Shown here: positions 1-8,472 of the stretch, one piece after another
How positions within the stretch are numbered: the first letter of the stretch is position 1
Layout of the letters: every line of letters starts with the position of its first letter
IMG/VR virus record: IMGVR_UViG_3300029258_001506
Coordinates: 1-64,000 of that record
Origin: a virus
DNA length: 64,000 nt
Direction: 5' to 3' (one strand)
The notes under the pieces: generated by a model
Seen by the model: only the letters and a program-made list of their open reading frames with translations
What the model was told of the DNA's origin: nothing
The model's database searches: none
Position numbers and translations under genes: made by a program

Positions 1-1
1 T

Positions 2-3000
2 GGGGACGCGCGGTTGTACCTGTACGACGACGGTGCGAACGTCGGCGTTCGGCTTGGCGCGGCGGTTGACTCATACTTTATGGGTGGGAAGGTCGGGATT
101 GGTATCGATACTCCCGATACCCTATTGCATGTTGAAAGCGGTACAGCAGGAACAGTAACTCCTATCGGAAATACTAAATTAACTGTTGAGGCAGATAATA
201 CTGCTTACATTTCGATCCTCACACCAGATGCCAATGAGCGCGGGATCATTTTTGGCGAGCCAACCAGCAATGTGGCGGGCGGTGTCATCTACAATACGGC
301 GACCAATGCCGATGGTTTGCAGTTCCGTGTAAATGGCAATACCCCGGCAATAGATATTGAGTCTGATGGTACGCTACATGCGCTAACAACCGATTACGAG
401 AACTTGGTCACCCATGACGACGACATCCCGAATAAGAAGTACGTTGACGACGCGATCTCAGTAGAGGATCTTTGGGACAGAAGTAGCCCGTACACGTATC
501 TGGCGAACGCTGGGGATACGGTTGGGATCGGTGTTAGCGATCCAGATGGTAAGTTGACGATCAAGTCGGCTGGTTTGGGGAGCACGCCGTTCCGCATCGA
601 GCGATCAGCGAACGGCAACACGCTTGCCTATCTTTACGAGGACGCAGACGGCGACGCGCTGTACTATCTTTACGACAAGACGAACAACGTCGGCGTTCGT
701 CTGCATACCGCCGGTCTGTCGTACATCAACGGCAGCGGTAACAATCTGGCAGTTGGTAGCGACACCGATACCGGGCACCGGTTCCAAGTATGGGTCGACA
801 GCGACACGGTTTACAGCGCAGCGGCGATCCCGACGACGCAGGGAGCGCTGATCTACAACAACGGCGACAGCCTGACCGATGGCATGTTCTCGTCGCTCGT
901 GTTCCGAGTGCTCTCGAACACCTCGAACTCACTCGGCGCGATCAATCTGGTGCAGCCTCTCGACACATCTACGGGGAGCGAGTTTGCGTTCCAACTTCGC
1001 AACGACTCGGCCGCGTACTTCGAGGCGATGCGGATCGACAAGACCGGCCAGGTTGGCATCGGACTCGACCCGGCCGCGATGCTCGACATCAAGTCGAGCG
1101 GCACTGCGTCGAATGTGTTACGTATCGAGAATAGTGCCAACACAAACGCGCTATTGCTGGTTCAAGAGGACAGCGGCGGGGACGCGCGGTTGCATCTATA
1201 CGACGACTCGGGAAACGTTAGGATCAGGCTTGGCGCAGCGGTTCATTCATGGGTTAATGGTCTTAACTTCGGTGTCGGAAGTTCGACCGACAGTGGGCAC
1301 AAGTTCCAAGTTTACGTAGACAACGATAACCAATATAGCGCGGGGTCCGTCACAGCCACCGATGCGATGATTTACAACTTGTCGGATGGAGCGCTGGCGA
1401 ACGAGTTTTCCAGTCTCCGATTGCAGACAAGCTCCGACGACGGCACCACCAAATCGATCGGCGTGATCAACTTGATCCAGCCGACGAGCAGTGCGTATGG
1501 CTCGGAGTTTGCATTCCAGCTGCGGAACGATGGGGGCAACTACTTCGAGGCGATGCGGATCAAGAAGGACGGCGACATCGGGTTCGGAACGGATGACCCT
1601 CCGTATTCCTATGCGACCCTTGGTGCGTCGGCGCGGTATGTCTCGATTTACGCGGGCAGCGTACCGACTGCGCTGGAATTGGGAACCACCACCAGCACGG
1701 ACGGCAACCCGGTTGGCGTGGTGCAGTGGACCAACAAGGCCAATGCGGACTACGCCAACAACGATGCGGACGGCAGGATCGTCGCGCAGATCACAACCGA
1801 GATCGAAACTACCGACGGTAATGCTGACGACGACAGCGGCGGGCACTGGAAAGTCTACACCAAGCCTGAGGCCGGCTCGCTGACCGAACGTTTTTCGATC
1901 GCTGGTAGTGGGTTAATTGTCGGTGGGGCCGGTTCGCCGACATACGTCAGCGGCAACGGTGCCCTACTAGTCGAGTCGCTTGAGGTCAAGGGCAACAGCT
2001 ACCTGCTCGGGAACACGTACCATGATGGCGACGTTGGGCTACTCGATGATTTTGAGTTGGTGTTCGGCACCGGCAGCGATTCGATCATAGTCTGGGATAC
2101 CTCGCAGACTCCGAACTCGTGGATGTTTGGGACAAGTTCCGAAAGCAATGCCCTGATAATTGCTGAGAAAGCGGATATTGACGCTTCTTACGATTTCTCT
2201 CATGGATTGCAAACCAATCCAACGCTTTACATCCATAGCGCCAATCAATCTGGCACTGAGTATATTGCCTTTAGGCACAACGCTACCGAGGGCGTGGTTA
2301 CTACTGGTGCAGGGCCGCTAAAACTAACCCCTGCCACTTACGTCCGCGTGGGTACTGGCACCCCGCAGATCGTCAACACCGCTGGCGAGCTATTTGTAAC
2401 GAACCGCCTGGAGGTGGGTACGGAGGTGCACACCGAGAACGTGCACATTCGGGATCTCGGGACCGCGACTTATGGTCGGTTCCAGTTCGTTGCGGATGAT
2501 GGGTTGCATCTCGGCATCGGTTGGAACGACGGATTTGCCAACCGCAACTTTATGTTGGTGGACTATGCGAATATTAGCGACGACTACGACCACCAACCGG
2601 CAAGTTCACATCCGACATTCATCATTCACAGCGCGACAGCGGCGGCGGGCGGGACCGACCAATATATGTCGCTGTATCATACTACCGGAGGTGCATACGT
2701 TTCGACAGGAGCGGCTCCGCTTTATCTGCAACCTTCAAATGTAGTTATCGTAGGGTCTGGTTCTGGAAGTAGTGCAACCGGTGCTGGTGACTTGTATGTC
2801 CAAGATGCGATCGAAGCCAGCGGCGCGATCTACGCAAACGCTTCGGTCAACATTTCGGACGACACGTCCTGGCTCCAACTGAGCGCGGCCAGCGGCGCGA
2901 ACATCGAGCTTTACGGCTCGACCCATGGCAGCCAAGCGAACAATGCGTTTTATGACGCAAATGTTCACACGTTCCGGTCGGCGGCCGGTGCTTCCACATC

Positions 3001-5512
3001 GATGACGCTCACGCCTGGAACGTCGCTGCTCGCGCACGTCGATACCGGGGTCGGTGTTAGTGGCGCACCGCAGGGCCGGCTGGAAGTGCGCGAGGATCAG
3101 GACGGTGCACCGACTCGATTGATCATCAACAATAATGGAAACATTGAAGCGGGGACCGGCGCGCGGCTGTCGTTCTACTATGGCACGACCGAGGCCGCGT
3201 TCATCGAATACAACCAAGACGGCAGCGGTGATATGGAGATCACCAACAACGGTTCCGGCGAGATCATCATCACCACCGGACAGGAAGTCCAGATCGGATC
3301 TAACACCACGTCGCACAGCATCGGCGCGGGGTCGCTGCTTGTATCGGACGCTTTGGAGGCCGACGGGATCATCTATGCAGACGGCGGCATCGATCACACC
3401 AACGGCACCGACAACTTCAAGGTGACTTACGTCGGCGCGAACAATACCACGTTCGCGGCGTCAGTCGAAAGCTGGACGGCGTACAGCAACAAGAACATCG
3501 ACCTTTACGCAGTTACGGACTTGGATCTCGACGGGGCCAACGTTCAGATCGACGGCACGACCACGGTTACGATCGACAACGCGACCACCGGGACCGGCGT
3601 CTACGTCCAGGGTGTCCAGTTTTACGACGGCGAGGCCGGCGTCAAGAACATCGAGTGGGACTACAACACCGCGTCGGCGCTTGGTGTGCTGGACATTCGG
3701 TCGACCAACAGCGGCGCGACCAGCACGGCCAACCTGCGACTGTGGGCCGACGACGACATCATGCTCCAGTGCGAGGACATCGCCTTGAACGCCTCGCAGT
3801 CGATCACAGCGCCGATTACGATGACCTTCTCCGAGGACATCCAGATCGCTGGTGACAAGAAGATTTACAGCAACGTCGGCCAGACCGGCTCGATTGTGCT
3901 GAGGAATCAGTACCAGACCTACGATGCGATGACGTTCCACACCGGAACGGAGAGCGGTCAAATTCTGATCACCGCGTATGCGAATTGGGACGACAATTAC
4001 GCGCACGCACAGTCGACTAACCCCACGTTCATCATTCACAGCGCGACGGCAGCGGCGACGGCCACGAATGAATATGTGTCGATCTACCACGCCGGCACCG
4101 GGCAGAACGGTTACATCACGACCGGCACTGGCAACCTGTCATTGCAGCCGGCGACCTATGTTCGTGTGGGCAGCGGAACGCCGGGCGTTGTCTCGGCAGC
4201 GGGGGAGATGCTGGTCAGCGGCGATCTTGAAGTGCGCAAGGATCAGGACGGCGCACCGACCCGATTGATCATCAACAACGACGGCAACGTCGAGGCGGGG
4301 ACCGGCGCGCGGCTGTCGTTCTACTACGGCACGACCGAGGCCGCGTTCATTGAGTACAACCAAGACGGCTCCGGTGATATGGAGATCACCAACAACGGCA
4401 GCGGCGAGATCGTCATCACCACCGGCGGCGAGGTTCAGATCGGGGCGGGCAGCCCAACCCTTGCAACGGGTGCCGGCGACCTGTACGTGTCTTCGGATGC
4501 AGAGATCGACGGCATTCTGTACGCGGACGGCGGGATCACGATCACGGACGACACCAGCGGCCTCGACATCGCGGCAGCCAGCGGGGCGAATATTCATCTG
4601 CGCGGATCGACTCATGCCACCCAGGCCAATCAAGCCTACTACGACGCCACGCTGCACACGTTCCGCGACGAGGGGGGGAGCACCGCCTCGTTGACGATCA
4701 CGCCGGGAACCTCGATCGTAGCAGCCGACACCATCTACGCCGATGGCGACATCATCAACAGTAGTGGTGTTCTGACCCTTAATCCGGTCACGTACACACG
4801 CATTGGGAACGTCGGCACGACGTCCCACTCCCTCGGTGCTGACGATCTACTCGCAAGCGGCGATCTAGAGGTCGACGGCGTCAGCTACTTCGACGGCACG
4901 GCGACATTCTACAGTTCGGTGACCGTCGATGCCTCGATGAAGTTCACCAATGACAACCCGCTCCGATTCGGCACTGCGCCCAACTGCGCGATCGAGTGGA
5001 ACACTGACGGCGGCACCGACTCCTGGCGGTTTGGTGTGGACGAGACAAACCGTACGCTCGTCGTTTGTGATTACGGCGATATGGCTGAGGACTTCGGACT
5101 TATCGCGTTCAGCCATCCTACGATCGTGGTCCATGACGCCAGCACCACCGACGAGAACTACTTTGCGGTGCAGCACGATGGCACTGATTACGGAACAGCG
5201 GTCGGATCTGGCAGTTCGTACACGAATCATATGGCCCCGGTCAGTCTGGCCGACGATGGCACGTTCGATCTACCTGGCAACAGCGCTGGCTGGATCAACT
5301 TCGTCGTCGGCGACATGGATGCGTACGGGATCGTGTATTGGGACACCAGCGAGGTCGTGACGCTCGGCGCGTGCAGCTCGAACGTCACGAACGCCGACAC
5401 CGACGCGTACTTCTGCCTGTTCGACAACACGGGGAAGGTAACGGTCAAGAACCGGCTCGGCGCGGCGAAGAAGGTGATGTTCGATTACCACTTCACGACG
5501 AGCCCGACCTAG
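2..5512 (+). CDS. Tail fibre / appendage protein, 5' end outside window
   Basis: The frame is open to the left edge, and the codons before the first possible start (TTG at 14) match an internal repeat (GDARL-LYDD), so the gene begins upstream. More than 1,830 residues are visible. The protein is built of beta-type repeats with many 'VGIG..P...L.I' motifs, common in phage and bacterial adhesive fibres. Two long segments (nt 3081-3297, 4226-4442) are near-duplicates, and an 'HPTFIIHSATAAA' module occurs twice. No C-terminal S74 chaperone motif is seen; the end is a compact Gly/Asp-rich domain. Parts near nt 110-400 and 2130-2330 are more AT-rich than the rest, suggesting mosaic assembly. Likely a host-recognition fibre; the receptor is unknown. 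Confidence 0.82.
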   Translation, partial: GDARLYLYDDGANVGVRLGAAVDSYFMGGKVGIGIDTPDTLLHVESGTAGTVTPIGNTKLTVEADNTAYISILTPDANERGIIFGEPTSNVAGGVIYNTATNADGLQFRVNGNTPAIDIESDGTLHALTTDYENLVTHDDDIPNKKYVDDAISVEDLWDRSSPYTYLANAGDTVGIGVSDPDGKLTIKSAGLGSTPFRIERSANGNTLAYLYEDADGDALYYLYDKTNNVGVRLHTAGLSYINGSGNNLAVGSDTDTGHRFQVWVDSDTVYSAAAIPTTQGALIYNNGDSLTDGMFSSLVFRVLSNTSNSLGAINLVQPLDTSTGSEFAFQLRNDSAAYFEAMRIDKTGQVGIGLDPAAMLDIKSSGTASNVLRIENSANTNALLLVQEDSGGDARLHLYDDSGNVRIRLGAAVHSWVNGLNFGVGSSTDSGHKFQVYVDNDNQYSAGSVTATDAMIYNLSDGALANEFSSLRLQTSSDDGTTKSIGVINLIQPTSSAYGSEFAFQLRNDGGNYFEAMRIKKDGDIGFGTDDPPYSYATLGASARYVSIYAGSVPTALELGTTTSTDGNPVGVVQWTNKANADYANNDADGRIVAQITTEIETTDGNADDDSGGHWKVYTKPEAGSLTERFSIAGSGLIVGGAGSPTYVSGNGALLVESLEVKGNSYLLGNTYHDGDVGLLDDFELVFGTGSDSIIVWDTSQTPNSWMFGTSSESNALIIAEKADIDASYDFSHGLQTNPTLYIHSANQSGTEYIAFRHNATEGVVTTGAGPLKLTPATYVRVGTGTPQIVNTAGELFVTNRLEVGTEVHTENVHIRDLGTATYGRFQFVADDGLHLGIGWNDGFANRNFMLVDYANISDDYDHQPASSHPTFIIHSATAAAGGTDQYMSLYHTTGGAYVSTGAAPLYLQPSNVVIVGSGSGSSATGAGDLYVQDAIEASGAIYANASVNISDDTSWLQLSAASGANIELYGSTHGSQANNAFYDANVHTFRSAAGASTSMTLTPGTSLLAHVDTGVGVSGAPQGRLEVREDQDGAPTRLIINNNGNIEAGTGARLSFYYGTTEAAFIEYNQDGSGDMEITNNGSGEIIITTGQEVQIGSNTTSHSIGAGSLLVSDALEADGIIYADGGIDHTNGTDNFKVTYVGANNTTFAASVESWTAYSNKNIDLYAVTDLDLDGANVQIDGTTTVTIDNATTGTGVYVQGVQFYDGEAGVKNIEWDYNTASALGVLDIRSTNSGATSTANLRLWADDDIMLQCEDIALNASQSITAPITMTFSEDIQIAGDKKIYSNVGQTGSIVLRNQYQTYDAMTFHTGTESGQILITAYANWDDNYAHAQSTNPTFIIHSATAAATATNEYVSIYHAGTGQNGYITTGTGNLSLQPATYVRVGSGTPGVVSAAGEMLVSGDLEVRKDQDGAPTRLIINNDGNVEAGTGARLSFYYGTTEAAFIEYNQDGSGDMEITNNGSGEIVITTGGEVQIGAGSPTLATGAGDLYVSSDAEIDGILYADGGITITDDTSGLDIAAASGANIHLRGSTHATQANQAYYDATLHTFRDEGGSTASLTITPGTSIVAADTIYADGDIINSSGVLTLNPVTYTRIGNVGTTSHSLGADDLLASGDLEVDGVSYFDGTATFYSSVTVDASMKFTNDNPLRFGTAPNCAIEWNTDGGTDSWRFGVDETNRTLVVCDYGDMAEDFGLIAFSHPTIVVHDASTTDENYFAVQHDGTDYGTAVGSGSSYTNHMAPVSLADDGTFDLPGNSAGWINFVVGDMDAYGIVYWDTSEVVTLGACSSNVTNADTDAYFCLFDNTGKVTVKNRLGAAKKVMFDYHFTTSPT
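3081..3297 (+). repeat. In-frame tail-fibre duplication, copy 1
   Basis: 217-bp segment inside the fibre gene encoding 'LEVREDQDGAPTRLIINN...' and ending at an 'ITTG-EVQIG' motif. It is nearly identical to 4226-4442, with differences mostly at third codon positions. The copies lie about 1.1 kb apart in the same frame, consistent with module duplication or recombination within the fibre. Confidence 0.85.
4226..4442 (+). repeat. In-frame tail-fibre duplication, copy 2
   Basis: Second copy of the 217-bp fibre module (see 3081-3297). The encoded peptides differ at only a few residues (for example EVRE/EVRK, NNNGNIE/NNDGNVE, EIIITTG/EIVITTG), while synonymous changes are frequent. The module is therefore under protein-level selection rather than a fresh duplication. 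Confidence 0.85.
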
Positions 5513-5521
5513 GAGATAGCA

Positions 5522-5713
5522 ATGGGAGCACCCGCACAGGTCATCAACAACACGGTCCATTACGTCGAGGGCGATGCGTCGGCGCCTGGCAATTCGAATG
5601 AGGACAAGGAGTTCAGCATCGACGCGCTGGACGCGGAAATTATTCGGACCGAGGAGAGACTGCTGCGACTCCGGGGACAGCGAGAAGCGTTCTCTAAGTC
5701 CAGCGGTCAGTAA
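5522..5713 (+). CDS. Small hypothetical protein downstream of fibre
   Basis: 63 residues, ATG preceded by AGGAGATAGCA. The second half (about residues 28-58) is charged and predicted helical, with repeated Glu/Arg/Leu, so a short coiled coil is likely. It follows the fibre stop by 9 bp, so it may be a fibre accessory or trimerisation factor. No family recognised. Confidence 0.6.
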   Translation: MGAPAQVINNTVHYVEGDASAPGNSNEDKEFSIDALDAEIIRTEERLLRLRGQREAFSKSSGQ

Positions 5714-5758
5714 CAATAGCCAGACCCTGATAGGGGCGGCGGAAAGGCAGGGGCGACG

Positions 5759-6325
5759 ATGATAGTCAAGTGGAGAAGGGGCGAGATTTTCGAGGCGGAG
5801 AAGGCCAGCAACTTGCTGGCGGCGAGCAAAACCAAGATGAAGGGCGCGCTGGTGATCGCGGCGAACCGTCGGCTGATCAAAATCCAGGCCGACGATCTGC
5901 GAGAGGCGACCCAGCGAGAGGCGACCGATCAGGATCGGGAGTACAACGACCGGATCGAGGAACTGCGCCAGAAGTTCGCGGCGCGCGCTGCGGACGGCAA
6001 GCTGATCGAGGACGAGCAGGGGACCAAACTCGCCGACGTTGGAGGGTACGCCGAGGCGAAGAAGGCGCTCGACGAGGAGTTCGCCGACCTGCTCGAGGAG
6101 CGGCGCGAGTTCATGCGTGAGCGCAACGAGTTGATGAAAGAAGAAGTTGAAATCGTGCTGCACGAGATGAAGCTCGACCTGTTGCCGAAGCAGCTCGAAC
6201 CGGCCCAGCTCGGTCCGCTGTTTATGCTCGTGACCGGGACCGACCTCCCGAAGCTCGAGCAGCTCGAGGAGCCGAAGAAGGGCAGCGACGAGGACGACGA
6301 GGACGACGACGGAGACGAGGACTAG
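5759..6325 (+). CDS. Coiled-coil protein with acidic tail
   Basis: 188 residues. Residues 35-145 are rich in Glu, Arg, Lys and Leu with heptad-like spacing, so a long helix or coiled coil is expected. The C-terminus ends in an Asp/Glu run after 'KKGSDEDDE'. It lies between the fibre and the gpI-like baseplate gene and ends 3 bp before the next ATG, so it is probably cotranscribed with tail genes. Function not recognised; a tail assembly or structural role is inferred from position only. Confidence 0.65.
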   Translation: MIVKWRRGEIFEAEKASNLLAASKTKMKGALVIAANRRLIKIQADDLREATQREATDQDREYNDRIEELRQKFAARAADGKLIEDEQGTKLADVGGYAEAKKALDEEFADLLEERREFMRERNELMKEEVEIVLHEMKLDLLPKQLEPAQLGPLFMLVTGTDLPKLEQLEEPKKGSDEDDEDDDGDED

Positions 6326-6328
6326 CAG

Positions 6329-8461
6329 ATGACCGTGACGGTCGAGCAGGTACTGGCGACCCTTTCCCTCGAGGAAGCGTCGCTCGCGACGGTGTCCGGG
6401 GCGCTGGTGCTGATCCTCCGGGATCCGCAACCGAACGATTCCGCCGCACCGATCGGCTCGACTGTCGGTGTCCGCGTCGTCGACCTCGAAGCCGATCCCG
6501 CGCTCGGCTCCTGGGGTCGAGTGGTCACCGTCCAGATCGACCAGGGGGCCGGCTGGGAGACCGCGTACTCGACGGCCAGTGGATTCGGCGCGGCCTGGAA
6601 CGGGGCCGACAGCGCGGTCTCCTCGCACGCCTCGAGTGATCCGTACGCGTACATCGACATCGTCTGCGACCAGACCGGCGCGGGGATGTTCGACGGCGAG
6701 GAAACGGTGCAGGTCCGGGTCGTCTGCGAGGGGGGCGGGTTCGGGCACGCATCGTTCGGTCACTACCCGTTCGGGAGTCCGCCGGCGGCGGCCGAGCTGG
6801 ACGAGACGTGGAGCTTCGTCACCGAGGACACGACCTCGCCGCGGCTGCTCTCGGCCGAGGCGATCGATCAGGTCACGGTCCGGGCCACATTCGACGACGC
6901 GATGACGGGGACCAGCCCGGACGGCCGGGCCGCGGCGAACACCTCCGGAACAGAGACCTGGGATCTTTCCAGCGGCGGTGAAACCCTGACGGTCAAGGTC
7001 GACGGGGGCACCGAGCAGACGGTGACCTTCGCCGTCGACATGTGGCTCGATCCTAGCGCCGTCACGGCGGCTGAGCTGGCGTACAACCTCTCGGCCCTGG
7101 TGTCGGGAGGGGTCGCCGAGGAGACGGTCTCAGGGGCCGTCTCGTTGCTCTCAGAGACGGTCGGCGATGACTCGAGCATCCAGATCACCGGGGGGACGGC
7201 GAACACCGAGTTGTCTTTTCCGACCACACTGCAAACCGGCTCGTTCACCGGCGCGGCCGAGGCGGCGAACTACACCTTCACCAGGCAGAACGTTTACCCG
7301 GCCGTGGCCGTCAACCTCGAGGCCGTGTCCGTCGCGTTCGTCGACGGCTCCGGTCAGACGCAGGTCGACATCACGGTCGACTGGCCGATGACTCCGGACG
7401 CTCCGTACCAGCTCACCGTCGACAGCGACCTCACCGACACGTCGGAGAACACCATCGACGGGGACTACCTGACCGCGAGCTTCTCCGGGTTCGTCCCGGA
7501 TTGGCCGGCGCTGCGCAGCACGGAGATCAAGCTCCCGCAGACCATCTGGGATCGGGATTACCAGCAGGTCGCGCGCGCGCTGCTCAACATCTTCCAGGAA
7601 GCCGAGGATCTGACGGTCACGACGATCGACCAGTTCCTCGAGCAGCTTGACCCGGACAGGATGGTCGAGTCGATTATCGACCTGGCGCTGTACGGTATGG
7701 GAAACCCGTTCACCCGTGCCGAACTGGACCTGACCGCGCACGAGAAGAAGAAGCTCCTCGACCTGCTCCCGGTACTGTACCAGTACAAGGGGCTCGGCGT
7801 CGGCATCGAGGCGGCGATCCAGCTCCTGCTCGGCCTGGACGTGCAGGTCGTGCCGTGGGTCTCCGACGGCTGGCGGCTCGGCGAGGACTACCTCGGCGAC
7901 ACGTTCCCGGCCGAGGTCGTCGCCGGCAACGCCGAGACCTACAACCTGACGGGAGGCGGGACGCTCACGGTCAGCATCGACGGCGGATCGGACCAGACGG
8001 TGACGTTCGTTGACGGCGATTTCGACACGCCGTCGGCCGCGCTCGCCGAGGAAGTCGCCGCGGTGATCGTGGCCCAGCTCGTCGGCGGGTCAGCGGCGGA
8101 GACCGACCCGGGGACCGGGGCCGCGGTAACCATCACCTCGACGCTCTGGGGACCGGAGGCGTCGGTGCAGGTCACCGGCGGGACGGCGAACAGCGCGCTC
8201 GGGTTCGACACGACGAAGCACCACGGCGGCGGCGGATGCCTGCTCGCGCCGAGCACCAGCCGCGCGATCCGTACCTTTGACATCGAAGTGCAGTCGTCGG
8301 TAACATCGACACAAGAGTCGATCATTTGTTGGATCGCTACGTACATGAAGGCAGTAAACGAACACGTCGGAGAGATCCGCACCGCCCGAACCGTACCAAC
8401 ATCCGACGAGTGGTCTCTCGGTGACAGCCGGCTCGGCGAGGGGACGATCCTCGGAGAGTAG
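6329..8461 (+). CDS. Baseplate / tail protein with P2 gpI-like domain
   Basis: 710 residues. The central region (about 390-515) carries the gpI-like signature: 'LPQTIWDRDYQQVARALLN' followed by 'LDLLPVLYQYKGLGVGIEA', the pattern of the TIGR02242/P2 I tail-protein family that joins baseplate wedge and fibre. The N-terminal 200 residues look like Ig-type beta domains. Two homologous beta modules of about 100 residues (near 205-305 and 530-630) share 'LTV.(V/I)DGG..QTVTF' and 'Q(I/V)TGGTAN..L.F', flanking the gpI core. Family identity of the core is fairly sure; the role of the beta modules (carbohydrate or fibre contact) is inferred. Confidence 0.78.
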   Translation: MTVTVEQVLATLSLEEASLATVSGALVLILRDPQPNDSAAPIGSTVGVRVVDLEADPALGSWGRVVTVQIDQGAGWETAYSTASGFGAAWNGADSAVSSHASSDPYAYIDIVCDQTGAGMFDGEETVQVRVVCEGGGFGHASFGHYPFGSPPAAAELDETWSFVTEDTTSPRLLSAEAIDQVTVRATFDDAMTGTSPDGRAAANTSGTETWDLSSGGETLTVKVDGGTEQTVTFAVDMWLDPSAVTAAELAYNLSALVSGGVAEETVSGAVSLLSETVGDDSSIQITGGTANTELSFPTTLQTGSFTGAAEAANYTFTRQNVYPAVAVNLEAVSVAFVDGSGQTQVDITVDWPMTPDAPYQLTVDSDLTDTSENTIDGDYLTASFSGFVPDWPALRSTEIKLPQTIWDRDYQQVARALLNIFQEAEDLTVTTIDQFLEQLDPDRMVESIIDLALYGMGNPFTRAELDLTAHEKKKLLDLLPVLYQYKGLGVGIEAAIQLLLGLDVQVVPWVSDGWRLGEDYLGDTFPAEVVAGNAETYNLTGGGTLTVSIDGGSDQTVTFVDGDFDTPSAALAEEVAAVIVAQLVGGSAAETDPGTGAAVTITSTLWGPEASVQVTGGTANSALGFDTTKHHGGGGCLLAPSTSRAIRTFDIEVQSSVTSTQESIICWIATYMKAVNEHVGEIRTARTVPTSDEWSLGDSRLGEGTILGE

Positions 8462-8472
8462 AGGAGAACATC

